Shown here piece by piece: positions 8,700 to 16,297 of a stretch of DNA of 22,567 bases. Every line of letters begins with the position of its first letter. Positions within the stretch are counted from its first letter, which is position 1. Source of the DNA: Rhodobacteraceae bacterium UBA1943 (GTDB lineage Bacteria; Pseudomonadota; Alphaproteobacteria; Rhodobacterales; Rhodobacteraceae); the NCBI GenBank assembly GCA_002336845.1, contig DDEX01000064.1, forward strand, positions 1-22,567, read 5' to 3'. Under the pieces are notes generated by a model, which was not told the DNA's origin, searched no databases, and was given only the letters and a program-made list of their open reading frames with translations. Both the position numbers and the translations under genes were made by a program.

Positions 8700-10244
8700 C
8701 TAGCTTTGCCGCCGCGCTTTGCCGCCAATTCGTGGCGCCTGCGACTGCGCCGCGCGGTGCCGGGCGATCCAGTCGAGCGTTTCCTCAAACGGCATCGGGC
8801 GGGCGATGCCAAAGCCCTGCACATCGCCACAGCCCAGTTGTGCCAGCATCGCATGTTCGCCCGGCGTCTCAACCCCTTCGGCCAGCGTGGCAAGGCCCAG
8901 TTGCTCGGCCATGGCCAACACGGCAATCACGATCTTTTGTTGCTCGCGATCTTCGTCGATCCGGGTGACAAAGCTGCGGTCGATCTTCAGGCGCCGAACC
9001 GCGAACCGCCGTATGGACGTGATGGAGGCATGCCCGGTGCCGAAATCATCCAGGTCAATCCCGCAGCCCAGCCGCGCCAGCGCCGCAATATTCGATACGA
9101 TCACATCTTGCGCGGTTTCTGCCACCACGCTTTCCAGCACCTCAACCGTCAGCCTTGAAGGTTGCAGATCAAAACGGTCCATCTCCCATTTCAGCTTGTC
9201 GGCCAGCTTGGGGTCGCGCAACTCCTCTGCCGAGAAGTTCACCGCCACGCCCGGCACGGCCAGCCCCGCCCTGTCCCACCGCGTCAGCGCCTGCAACGCA
9301 TCGCGCAGGATTACCTCGCCCAGACGGCTGGCAAGGCCTGCCTGCTCGATCATTGGCAGGAATTCGGCAGGTGGAACCAGCCCGCGCACGGGGTGTTGCC
9401 AGCGCGCCAAGGCCTCAAACCCCGAAATCGCCCCGGTATCGGTAGAGACCTGAGGTTGATACCATGGCCGGATCTGGCCATTGTCCAGGGCCACTTCGAT
9501 TTCTTCGCGCATCGCTACGCGCGCAGCCTGTTTGCGGATCATTTCGGGGGCAAAGGCGCGGATTGCGCCGGGGCCATTGGCGGCGGCATCGTCGGTGGCC
9601 AGCAAGGCCGCGTCAAGCAACGCTTGCGCCCGTGTCGCCGGTGCACGGTCCGACAGGCAGAACCCTATTGAGGCGCTGATCTGAAGGCGGGTCGCATCAA
9701 GGCTGACCGGAACCGAGACGGCAGATTGCAGGCGTGCCGCAATCTGCACCGCCGATTCCAGATCCAGCCGACGAACCGGCTCTAACGCGATGGCAAAAGC
9801 GGCGCCTTCCAGACGCACCACCACATCTGCCGGCCGCAGTACCGCTGTCAGGCGTTCGGCACTGCGGGCCAGCACCTCGGCCTGCGCCTGTCGGCCATGG
9901 CGACGGGCCAGCCCTTCCATGTCATCGACCTGCACGACGAAACAGGCGGAACTTGCCCCGCCCGTCGCAGCATTGCGCAAGGCCCGTTCCATCAGGGCCA
10001 TCAGGCGGGCACGGCGGCCCGGCTCTGCCTGCGCCTGGTCTGAAGGCCCGGCAAAGCGGAAGGCGCCTGCCAGCGCAAAGATCAGCGGCGCACAAAGTGC
10101 TGTGACAACCAGCGCCCGTTCTCCACCGTACCAGAAGGCCGCGAGCGTCAATGCGGGCAGGAACACCATCAGTTCCGGTCGCCGGAACTGGCCACAAAAC
10201 CAGCGAAGCGCATTGGCAAGGTGGAACTTGGGGCGTTTGGGCAT
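8700..10244 (-). CDS. Membrane-anchored degenerate-GGDEF/EAL phosphodiesterase
   Basis: This 514-residue protein has two hydrophobic segments (about residues 26-40 and 45-65), a GGDEF-like domain (about 80-235) and an EAL domain (about 245-500). The GGDEF signature is replaced by LEGAAF (residues 145-150), so cyclase activity is unlikely. The EAL domain looks active: FEALARW (EAL at 277-279), VNFSAEEL, LDDFGTGHAS and EGVET are all present. It should hydrolyse cyclic di-GMP at the inner membrane, perhaps with the degenerate GGDEF domain as a GTP or ligand sensor (inference). It lies between ttcA and yidC on the same strand, with GGAG 10-13 bases before the ATG. The 198 bp between this gene and yidC hold no gene I can support. 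Confidence 0.92.
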   Translation of the reverse strand: MPKRPKFHLANALRWFCGQFRRPELMVFLPALTLAAFWYGGERALVVTALCAPLIFALAGAFRFAGPSDQAQAEPGRRARLMALMERALRNAATGGASSACFVVQVDDMEGLARRHGRQAQAEVLARSAERLTAVLRPADVVVRLEGAAFAIALEPVRRLDLESAVQIAARLQSAVSVPVSLDATRLQISASIGFCLSDRAPATRAQALLDAALLATDDAAANGPGAIRAFAPEMIRKQAARVAMREEIEVALDNGQIRPWYQPQVSTDTGAISGFEALARWQHPVRGLVPPAEFLPMIEQAGLASRLGEVILRDALQALTRWDRAGLAVPGVAVNFSAEELRDPKLADKLKWEMDRFDLQPSRLTVEVLESVVAETAQDVIVSNIAALARLGCGIDLDDFGTGHASITSIRRFAVRRLKIDRSFVTRIDEDREQQKIVIAVLAMAEQLGLATLAEGVETPGEHAMLAQLGCGDVQGFGIARPMPFEETLDWIARHRAAQSQAPRIGGKARRQS

Positions 10245-10316
10245 AGACGCAGGCTCCGCTGGGCCGGGCGCGGTTGCCCGTTTCAGGCAGGCTACGTTTA
10301 CAGGTTGAGCAAGAGG

Positions 10317-11192
10317 TTAATCGCGGTCCCGTAGGTCGGGCACATTTCCAGACAATTCGACGGTTTCGCGCATCAGCCCCGCAAAGTCGAAAATACCGGG
10401 GTCGGCCAGATGCGAGGGGCGCACGTTCATGAGAGACCGGAACATCACCTGCCGGCGGCCGGGCGTGCGCTGTTCCCAGTCATCCAGCAGTTTTTTTACC
10501 TGCGCCCGTTGCAGCCCTTCCTGGCTGCCGCAAAGATCGCAGGGGATGATGGGGTAATTCATGGCACGGGCGAATTTCTCGCAATCGGCCTCGGCCACAA
10601 AGGCCAGAGGGCGGGCGACGAACAGATCTCCGGTTTCGTTCAAAAGGCGGGGCGGCATGGTCGCCAGCCGGCCACCGTGAAACAGGTTCATGAAAAACGT
10701 CTCAAGAATATCATCGCGATGATGACCCAGCACCACCGTCGAGCATCCCTCTTCGCGTGCGATTCGATAAAGGTTCCCGCGCCGCAGCCGTGAACACAGC
10801 GAGCACATCGTGCCGCCGGGTTTGATCTTGTCCACCACGACCGAATAGGTGTCCTGATATTCGATGCGGTGGGGCACGCCCATGCGAGTCAGGAATTCGG
10901 GCAGCACGGTCGCCGGAAAGCCGGGCTGGCCCTGGTCGAGGTTGCAGGCCAACAGGTCCACCGGCAGAAGGCCGCGCCATTTCAGCTCGGTCAGCACCGC
11001 CAGCAGGGTATAGCTGTCCTTGCCGCCCGACAGGCAGATCAACCAGCGGTCGCCGGGAGTGACCATGCCATAGGTCTCGATCGCCTCGCGCACGTTCTGC
11101 ACCAGACGCTTGCGCAGCTTGCGGAACTCGGTCGATTTCGGGGCGCCGAAGAACAGCGGATGGATGTCGTCGTCGGTGTCTTCGTCGAACAT
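10317..11192 (-). CDS. ttcA: tRNA 2-thiocytidine(32) synthetase TtcA
   Basis: TtcA thiolates cytidine 32 in certain tRNAs, using ATP and a 4Fe-4S cluster. The 291-residue protein shows the PP-loop SGGKDS (55-60), a CSLC motif (Cys130, Cys133) and CDLC (Cys218, Cys221), which match the cluster and catalytic cysteine pattern of the family, together with GHHRDD (156-161). An AAAGGGA site precedes the ATG. The gene is 54 bp downstream of yidD in the rpmH cluster. One substrate class, tRNA-Arg with C32, may be relevant because tRNA-Arg(ACG) lies nearby, but that is only circumstantial. Confidence 0.95.
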   Translation of the reverse strand: MFDEDTDDDIHPLFFGAPKSTEFRKLRKRLVQNVREAIETYGMVTPGDRWLICLSGGKDSYTLLAVLTELKWRGLLPVDLLACNLDQGQPGFPATVLPEFLTRMGVPHRIEYQDTYSVVVDKIKPGGTMCSLCSRLRRGNLYRIAREEGCSTVVLGHHRDDILETFFMNLFHGGRLATMPPRLLNETGDLFVARPLAFVAEADCEKFARAMNYPIIPCDLCGSQEGLQRAQVKKLLDDWEQRTPGRRQVMFRSLMNVRPSHLADPGIFDFAGLMRETVELSGNVPDLRDRD

Positions 11193-11246
11193 GGGCGTCC
11201 CTTTCGGCTGGGCCTGCTATGGCAGAACTGCCGCGCGAATGCAAAA

Positions 11247-11498
11247 TCAGCGGTGGGTGCGGTCGAACTCGGGGTCGGCGCCGGGCACCGGGTCATAGCC
11301 ATGGCCGCCCCAGGGGTGGCAACTGCACACCCGGCGGACGGTCAGCCAGCCGCCTTTCACGCCGCCATGCCGCTGCAAGGCCTCCATCGCATAGGCCGAA
11401 CAGGTGGGCTGATAGCGGCAGCCATGGCCAACCCAAGGCGACAACACCAGCCGATAGGCCCGCACCGGCAGCGAAAGGGTGAAGGCGAGGGGGGTCAT
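11247..11498 (-). CDS. yidD: Membrane protein insertion efficiency factor YidD
   Basis: This small amphipathic protein of 83 residues is of the YidD/DUF37 family, which supports YidC-mediated insertion. It carries the family hallmarks LVLSPWVGHGCRYQPTCSAY and a second Cys-rich motif, CSCHPWGGHGYDPVP. The start MTPLAFTLSLPVRAYR at 11498 overlaps the rnpA stop codon (11495-11497), a usual arrangement that couples translation. The frame is open further upstream but those codons lie inside rnpA. Confidence 0.95.
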   Translation of the reverse strand: MTPLAFTLSLPVRAYRLVLSPWVGHGCRYQPTCSAYAMEALQRHGGVKGGWLTVRRVCSCHPWGGHGYDPVPGADPEFDRTHR

Positions 11499-11911
11499 CG
11501 GTCGCGGTGAATCTGGCGCAGGGCCTGCGTCAGATCGGCCAGCAGGTCGGCAAAGGCGCGGTCCACCGTGGCGCCGGGGCGTGCAACCAGAACATAGTCC
11601 CATCCCGCCTGCGCGCGTCCGGGCAGAACCTGCTGCGCCAAGGCTCGCAGCCGCCGCTTGGCGCGGTTGCGGAACACCGCATTGCCGACCTTCTTCGAGG
11701 CGGTAAAGCCGATGCGGATTGCGGGGCTGTCATCGCGGCGCTGGCGGGCCTGCAAAAGGAACCCGGCCGTGCCCTGCCGCCGCGCCTGTGCAGCGCGCAG
11801 GAAGTCGGGGCGATTCTTTAGGGTCTCAATAGGCGCGCAAAGCGAAACCGCCGGAGACGCTACGGGCGCTTCGGCGGCTTGGCCTTGGCCCGGTGTCTCC
11901 GGCGGTGTCAT
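11495..11911 (-). CDS. rnpA: Ribonuclease P protein component
   Basis: RnpA is the protein subunit of RNase P, which matures the 5' ends of tRNAs. The conserved basic motif FRNRAKRRLRAL (the RNR box) and the preceding GFTASKKVGNAV are present. The start MTPPETPG at 11911 gives 138 residues and has AAAGGA about 8 bases upstream. An alternative ATG at 11947 overlaps the rpmH stop as TGATG and would give 150 residues; I prefer 11911 because of its ribosome-binding site. The product is longer than the usual 110-120 residues because of an N-terminal Pro/Ala-rich extension, common in this group of alphaproteobacteria. Confidence 0.94.
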   Translation of the reverse strand: MTPPETPGQGQAAEAPVASPAVSLCAPIETLKNRPDFLRAAQARRQGTAGFLLQARQRRDDSPAIRIGFTASKKVGNAVFRNRAKRRLRALAQQVLPGRAQAGWDYVLVARPGATVDRAFADLLADLTQALRQIHRDR

Positions 11912-11946
11912 CGCATCGTCCTTTGGGCCGAAAGGCCCGGCAGGCA

Positions 11947-12081
11947 TCAGGCGGACAGAACCTTGCGGCCCTTGGCGCGGCGGGCTGCCAGCACCAGACG
12001 GCCGCCTTTGGTGGCCATGCGGGCGCGGAAGCCGTGGCGACGGGCACGGACCAGTTTCGACGGTTGGTAGGTGCGCTTCAT
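11947..12081 (-). CDS. rpmH: 50S ribosomal protein L34
   Basis: A 44-residue, very basic protein begins MKRTYQPSKLVRARRHGFR and ends GRKVLSA, the near-invariant L34 sequence. GGAG stands 8-11 bases before the ATG. It is the first gene of the rpmH-rnpA-yidD cluster; its TGA overlaps a possible ATG of rnpA. A good promoter lies about 70-100 bp upstream on the same strand. Confidence 0.98.
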   Translation of the reverse strand: MKRTYQPSKLVRARRHGFRARMATKGGRLVLAARRAKGRKVLSA

Positions 12082-12150
12082 CGCGTCTTCTCCATCAGCG
12101 GGTTGCCCGAACCCGGCAAGGGATTCGAGGGCGTGTAACTTGAAGCCCGT

Positions 12151-12179
12151 CCTTTACGGACCAATCCCCCCCCTGTCAA
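12151..12179 (-). promoter_or_regulatory. Candidate sigma-70-type promoter for rpmH operon
   Basis: On the minus strand TTGACA (12174-12179) is followed after 17 bases by TAAAGG (12151-12156). The spacer contains a run of eight G. The -35 is perfect and the -10 weak (TAAAGG against TATAAT). Its place about 70 bp before the rpmH ATG supports it as the promoter of the ribosomal/insertase cluster. Confidence 0.55.
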
Positions 12180-12293
12180 CGAGGGGAGGCGGGCATTTGT
12201 GCAACATTTCCCGCTTTATGCCGCTTTGGCTGCGCCATCAACCCGGCGTGAGGAGGGCTGGTCAGGCCGGCCCGCGCCGGTCATCCTGTCGCA

Positions 12294-13004
12294 ATGATCC
12301 GTCGCCACCATCCTTTGCTGCGCCATCTGCCGCTGGCCCTTGTGGGGTTGGCGGCGTCCATTGGGCTGCTGTTCTTTCGCGATGCCCTGGCCCCCGATGC
12401 GATCGCAACTTACGCTGCGCGGCTGGGAACGCTGCGCGATCAGCACTACGCGCTTGCGGTGGGTCTGTTCATGGCGGGCTATGTGGCAATTGTCGCGCTG
12501 TCCTTGCCGGGCGCGACGCTGGCCACTTTGACCGGCGGCCTGATGTTCGGCCTGTTCCCGGGCGTGATTTACAATGTCGGGGCCGCGACCATCGGGGCGA
12601 TTCTGATCTTTCTGGCCGTCCGCATCGGTCCGGGAGCCGAGGTGGCAGCCCGGCTTGCGCGCGGCGACGGCGCGGCGGCGCGGCTGCTTGCAGGGCTGAA
12701 CCGCAATCCGTGGTGGGTGCTGCTGGCCATGCGCCTGGCGCCTGTGGTTCCCTTCTTTGTGGCCAATCTTTTGCCGGCCTTCGCAGGGGTCCGGCTTTGG
12801 CCCTTTGCCTTGACGACGGCGCTGGGCATCATTCCCGGTGCCGCGATTCTGACATCGCTGGGGCAAGGGTTGCAGGGCGTTGTCGCCGCGGGCGGCCAGC
12901 CGGACCTGTCGGTTCTGGCCACTGCCCGGGTGGTGGTGCCTTTGGCCTTGCTGGCGGCGCTGTCACTGGTGCCAATGTTGGTCCGGCGTGGCAAGGAGGG
13001 CTGA
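12294..13004 (+). CDS. TVP38/TMEM64 (DedA-like) membrane protein
   Basis: This is an integral inner-membrane protein of 236 residues with about five hydrophobic segments. It shows the family's central features: SLPGATLATLTGGLMFGLFPGVIYN (residues about 69-93, with two re-entrant-type Gly/Pro-rich stretches), RLAPVVPFFVANLL and ALGIIPGAAI. The family is thought to move or flip lipids or to aid membrane homeostasis, but the substrate here is unknown. Its TGA overlaps the ATG of the next gene as TGATG, so it is translated together with the flavin oxidoreductase. Fusions of these two domains are known in other bacteria, which supports a functional link. Confidence 0.9.
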   Translation: MIRRHHPLLRHLPLALVGLAASIGLLFFRDALAPDAIATYAARLGTLRDQHYALAVGLFMAGYVAIVALSLPGATLATLTGGLMFGLFPGVIYNVGAATIGAILIFLAVRIGPGAEVAARLARGDGAAARLLAGLNRNPWWVLLAMRLAPVVPFFVANLLPAFAGVRLWPFALTTALGIIPGAAILTSLGQGLQGVVAAGGQPDLSVLATARVVVPLALLAALSLVPMLVRRGKEG

Positions 13005-14419
13005 TGGAACAATTGAAGGCCGATCTTTGCATCATCGGTGCCGGGGCAGGCGGCTTGTCGGTTGCTGCGGGCGCGTCGCAAATGGGCGCGCGGGTTGTCC
13101 TGATCGAGGGCGGGCAAATGGGGGGCGATTGCCTGAACCATGGCTGCATCCCTTCCAAGGCGTTGATTGCAGCAGCGCATCGGGCCCATCTTGCCCGCAG
13201 CGGTGGCCTTGGCATCGCACCTGCCGAGCCCAAGGTCGATGTTGCGGCCGTCATGGCGCATGTCGCCGATACCATTGCAGCCATAGCGCCGCATGACAGC
13301 CAGCAACGGTTTGAGGGGCTGGGGGTTACCGTCTTGCGTGGCTGGGCCAAATTTGCCTCGCCGCACGAGGTCGAAGTTGGCAGTCACCGCATCCGCGCCC
13401 GCCGCTTTGTCATCGCAACCGGGTCGCGGCCCGTGGTGCCGGCGCTACCCGGTATCGAAACGGTGCCGGTCCTGACCAATGAGACGTTGTTCGGCCTGCG
13501 CGCGCTGCCCCGGCACCTGATGATTCTGGGTGCCGGTCCGGTTGGTTGCGAGATGGCACAGGCCTTTCGCCGTCTTGGCAGCCTTGTCACGGTGATAGAG
13601 CCGCAAGCCCCGCTGTCGCGCGAAGACCAGCAGGCCGCCGCAGTCGTTCTGGCTGCCCTGAGGGCCGAAGCGGTGGATATACGCGGTGGCGCCACTGTCG
13701 TGCGCCTGCGCGCCATCGGCGACCAGATCGAAGCGGTTCTGGACGATGGCTCGGTGATCGTGGCCAGCCACCTTCTGGCCGCCACGGGCCGCAAGCCTGC
13801 ACTGGATGGTCTGAACCTGCCCATTGCGCGCGTTGCCTTCGATGATCGGGGGGTGAGCGTGGGTGCAAACCTGCGCTCGGTCTCCAACCGGCGGGTCTAT
13901 GCTGTCGGAGATGCCGCCGGGCAGGGGCAGTTCACCCATCTTGCCGGCGCCCATGCCGGGGTGGTCATCCGTCAGGCGCTGTTGTCTTTGCCCGCCCGCG
14001 CGCCGCAAAAGGTGCCCCGCGTGACCTATACCGACCCCGAGCTGGCGCAGGCCGGCCTGACCGAGGCCGAGGCAAGGGCCATCTATGGCGGGCGCCTGAC
14101 CGTCCTTAACGAAGCCTATGCCCGAAATGACCGCGCCCTGACCGAAGCTGCTCCACAGGGTTTCGTCAAGGTCATGGCCGTCTCGGGCCGCCCGGTCGGG
14201 GCCACGCTTGTCGGCCCCGGCGCGGGCGATCAACTTGCGCTATGGCAACTGGCCATCGCGCGGCGGACAAAGCTGTCAGCCATCGCCGGGCTGGTTCTTC
14301 CCTATCCCACGCGCGCAGAAACCGCCAAACGTGCGGCAGGGGCCTATTTCTCGGCCAAACTCTTTGATAATCCTGCCCTCAGGCGCGTGGTGCGGATGGT
14401 TCAAAGGTTTCTGCCTTGA
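13004..14419 (+). CDS. FAD-dependent pyridine nucleotide-disulphide oxidoreductase (mercuric reductase/Lpd-like)
   Basis: This 471-residue flavoprotein has an FAD motif GAGAGG (12-17), the redox-active disulphide GGDCLNHGCIPSKAL (Cys43, Cys48), a second Rossmann motif ILGAGPVGCEMA (about 172-183) and the second FAD motif VYAVGDAAG (about 303-311). The C-terminal interface segment reads GLVLPYPTRAETAK where dihydrolipoamide dehydrogenases have the catalytic His-Pro-Thr-x-x-Glu, so the usual base His is replaced by Tyr. It is therefore probably not a lipoamide dehydrogenase; it may reduce another acceptor such as a quinone or a membrane-linked partner. It is coupled to the TVP38-like gene by a 1-base overlap. 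The frame is open far upstream but those codons overlap the TVP38 gene and are not used. Confidence 0.9.
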   Translation: MEQLKADLCIIGAGAGGLSVAAGASQMGARVVLIEGGQMGGDCLNHGCIPSKALIAAAHRAHLARSGGLGIAPAEPKVDVAAVMAHVADTIAAIAPHDSQQRFEGLGVTVLRGWAKFASPHEVEVGSHRIRARRFVIATGSRPVVPALPGIETVPVLTNETLFGLRALPRHLMILGAGPVGCEMAQAFRRLGSLVTVIEPQAPLSREDQQAAAVVLAALRAEAVDIRGGATVVRLRAIGDQIEAVLDDGSVIVASHLLAATGRKPALDGLNLPIARVAFDDRGVSVGANLRSVSNRRVYAVGDAAGQGQFTHLAGAHAGVVIRQALLSLPARAPQKVPRVTYTDPELAQAGLTEAEARAIYGGRLTVLNEAYARNDRALTEAAPQGFVKVMAVSGRPVGATLVGPGAGDQLALWQLAIARRTKLSAIAGLVLPYPTRAETAKRAAGAYFSAKLFDNPALRRVVRMVQRFLP

Positions 14420-14473
14420 TCCATTCGGGCGGGGAGGCCCGTTACAGACGGAAATCCCCGCGCCCCGCGTAAC

Positions 14474-15922
14474 ATGAACGGCGCATTTCGCGCTGCAACG
14501 ATGGGGGCAGGTTTGACAGCGGGGCGGGGGCGTTTCCTCAACACCCTCTCGGGGCGGTTCCTTATCCTGACCGTCGCCTTTGTCATGCTGGCCGAAGTTC
14601 TGATCTTCGTGCCCTCGATCGCCCGTTATCGCGCCGATTTCCTGATGAACCGGCTGGAGAAGGCGCAGATCGCCTCGCTCGCGCAATTGGCTGCTGCCGA
14701 TATGGTCTCGCCCGATCTGGAAAAAGAGCTTCTGGCCAATGCCGAAGTTTACAACGTTGTCCTGCGCCGCGACGAGGTGCGCCAACTTGTCCTGTCCTCC
14801 CCAATTCCGCGCCCCATAGCCGCCACCTATGACCTGCGCGAAGCCGGGCCGTGGCAGTTGATCCGCGATTCCTTTGCCTGTTTGTTCGACAACCGCGACA
14901 ACATCATCCGCGTGATCGGCAACCCCGTGCAGAAAGCGGGCCTTCTGATCGAAATCACGATGGACGAGGCCCCCCTGCGTGCCGCGATGTTCGACTATGG
15001 CGGACGTATCCTGATCTTGTCGGCGCTGATTTCGGCAGTGACGGCACTGTTGCTGTTTTTGGCAGTGCAGCGGCTGATCGTCGTGCCGATCCGTCGCGTG
15101 TCGCAACACATGGCCGCCTATGCCGAAGCGCCAGAAGATGCCCGCCGCGTCATTGCCCCCACCGCCCAGGTCGAAGAGCTGCGCGAGGCGGAAGAGGCCA
15201 TGCAGCGTATGCAGCAGCAACTGACAGGCAGTTTGCGGCAAAAGGAACGCCTGGCCCAACTGGGCGGCGCCGTCGCTAAGATCAGCCACGATCTGCGCAA
15301 CATCCTGACCACGGCGCAACTGTTCGCCGACCGGATGGAAAGCAGTGCCGATCCCGCGGTGGCCCGGTCTGCGCCCAAGCTGGTCGCCTCGATCAGCCGC
15401 GCGGTGGCTTTGTGTGAATCGACGCTGACTTTCGGCAAGGCCGAAGAATCGGCGCCGGTCCTGCGTTCTTTTGCGTTGGCCGAACTGGCCGAAGAGGTCG
15501 CCGAGGCAGAGGGGCTGGCCGAAGGCAACGCGGTTTCCTGCCTGATCGAAGTGCCCCCTGACCTGCGTATCACCGCCGATTCCGAACAGCTTTACCGCGT
15601 TCTGTCCAACCTGATCCGCAACGCCCGCCAGGCGATCGAGGCAACCGGTAACCCCGGCACGATCGAGGTCTCTGCCGGGGAAGGGGAAAGCGATTGGTGG
15701 ATCCGCGTTGGCGACAGTGGCCCCGGCCTGCCAGAAAAGGCCCGCGATCACCTGTTCGAGGCGTTTCAGGGCGGCGCTCGCAAGGGCGGCACTGGCCTGG
15801 GCCTGGCCATCGCCGCCGAGTTGATCCGCGGCCACGGCGGTCGCCTTGATCTGGCCCGCAGCGATGCGGAGGGAACCGAGTTCCTGATCCGCCTTCCGAA
15901 GGGCGACGACGTCGCCGGTTGA
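14474..15922 (+). CDS. Sensor histidine kinase, orphan
   Basis: This 482-residue inner-membrane kinase has a first membrane helix at about 28-48, a periplasmic sensor region (about 50-175), and a second membrane helix at about 178-198. A HAMP-like linker with a heptad-type region rich in Glu and Gln follows (about 205-258). The H-box reads AKISHDLRN (phospho-acceptor His272). The ATP-binding domain has the N-box NLIRNARQA (Asn383), G1 DSGPGL (414-419) and GGTGLGLAIAAEL (438-450). No response regulator is adjacent, so the partner must be elsewhere. No clear ribosome-binding site is seen before 14474; an ATG at 14501 is an alternative start. tRNA-Arg follows 61 bp downstream. Confidence 0.92.
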   Translation: MNGAFRAATMGAGLTAGRGRFLNTLSGRFLILTVAFVMLAEVLIFVPSIARYRADFLMNRLEKAQIASLAQLAAADMVSPDLEKELLANAEVYNVVLRRDEVRQLVLSSPIPRPIAATYDLREAGPWQLIRDSFACLFDNRDNIIRVIGNPVQKAGLLIEITMDEAPLRAAMFDYGGRILILSALISAVTALLLFLAVQRLIVVPIRRVSQHMAAYAEAPEDARRVIAPTAQVEELREAEEAMQRMQQQLTGSLRQKERLAQLGGAVAKISHDLRNILTTAQLFADRMESSADPAVARSAPKLVASISRAVALCESTLTFGKAEESAPVLRSFALAELAEEVAEAEGLAEGNAVSCLIEVPPDLRITADSEQLYRVLSNLIRNARQAIEATGNPGTIEVSAGEGESDWWIRVGDSGPGLPEKARDHLFEAFQGGARKGGTGLGLAIAAELIRGHGGRLDLARSDAEGTEFLIRLPKGDDVAG

Positions 15923-15983
15923 AAAGAACTGCGGTTTGGCCCTTGCCATCCCCCGCGCGGCCCGCTAAATGCCCCCTCAAGAC

Positions 15984-16060
15984 GGACCCGTAGCTCAGCT
16001 GGATAGAGCATCAGACTACGAATCTGAGGGTCGGGCGTTCGAATCGCTCCGGGTCCGCCA
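15984..16060 (+). tRNA. tRNA-Arg (anticodon ACG)
   Basis: A full 77-base cloverleaf is visible. The acceptor stem GGACCCG pairs with CGGGTCC, followed by discriminator G and an encoded CCA. The D arm is AGCTCAGCTGGATAGAGC, the anticodon stem TCAGA/TCTGA encloses CTACGAA with anticodon ACG at 16018-16020, and the T loop is TTCGAAT. ACG is read as ICG for CGN arginine codons. Its 3' end is the sort of site used by integrases, but I found no duplicate of it in the window. Confidence 0.97.
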
Positions 16061-16072
16061 TTCATCCTATTG

Positions 16073-16163
16073 TTATCCTTGAGCTTTCTTGACGCCGCCC
16101 ATCATGGGCGCCGCGCCGGTTTGCAGCCGGTTTGCATAAGCAGTTGCCAGACCGTTCTCAAAG
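16073..16163 (-). pseudogene. Possible C-terminal coding remnant beside tRNA-Arg
   Basis: Reading leftward from the element terminus towards the tRNA, one frame stays open and ends with TAA at 16073-16075, coding for a tail like FENGLATAYANRLQTG followed by AAPMMGGVKKAQG. Codon choice looks coding. The frame enters the terminal repeats of the element at 16164, so it could be the 3' end of a host or island gene cut by insertion. The product is not recognisable from 30 residues. It could equally be chance openness in GC-rich DNA. Confidence 0.3.
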
Positions 16164-16242
16164 TGTTGCGGCGCGTCAGGTTCTGGACAAATCTGTTGGC
16201 GCGGACTAGGTTCTGCACAACGGCGGACTAGCTTCTGCACGA
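16164..16242 (+). repeat. Left-end array of three Mu-type transposase-binding-like sites
   Basis: Three copies of a site with core (G/C)TTCTG(G/C)AC point the same way: core TTCTGGAC at 16181-16188, TTCTGCAC at 16211-16218 and TTCTGCAC at 16233-16240. The second and third share GCGGACTAG before the core and are exactly 22 bp apart, end to end. The first lies 30 bp from the second and its core ends 25 bases from the TG at 16164. In Mu, R1 and R2 are contiguous 22-bp MuA sites with R3 further away, and several Mu sites end in CGAAAA, as the third site does here. A 13-bp palindrome, CGAAAATTTTTCG, follows at 16240-16252. Confidence 0.7.
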
Positions 16243-16297
16243 AAATTTTTCGCAACCGACAATTTGACCAGCCTGCAAAACTGTCAGGATCGGGAAA

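Noticed and set aside
12071..13003. Upstream extension of the oxidoreductase frame to 12071
   Set aside because: The frame overlaps the well-supported TVP38-like gene in another phase and lacks protein-like sequence; the ATG at 13004 gives a complete flavoprotein.
15984..16060. Integrase attachment at tRNA-Arg for the element
   Set aside because: No integrase gene and no second copy of the tRNA 3' end occurs in the window; the element has Mu-type ends about 100 bp away from the tRNA.
16159..16163. Target duplication CAAAG (left) with CAAAA at 22521-22525 (right)
   Set aside because: It would require one mismatch and would use bases 22521-22522 both as element terminus and as duplication, leaving a non-canonical TA end; not acceptable as evidence.
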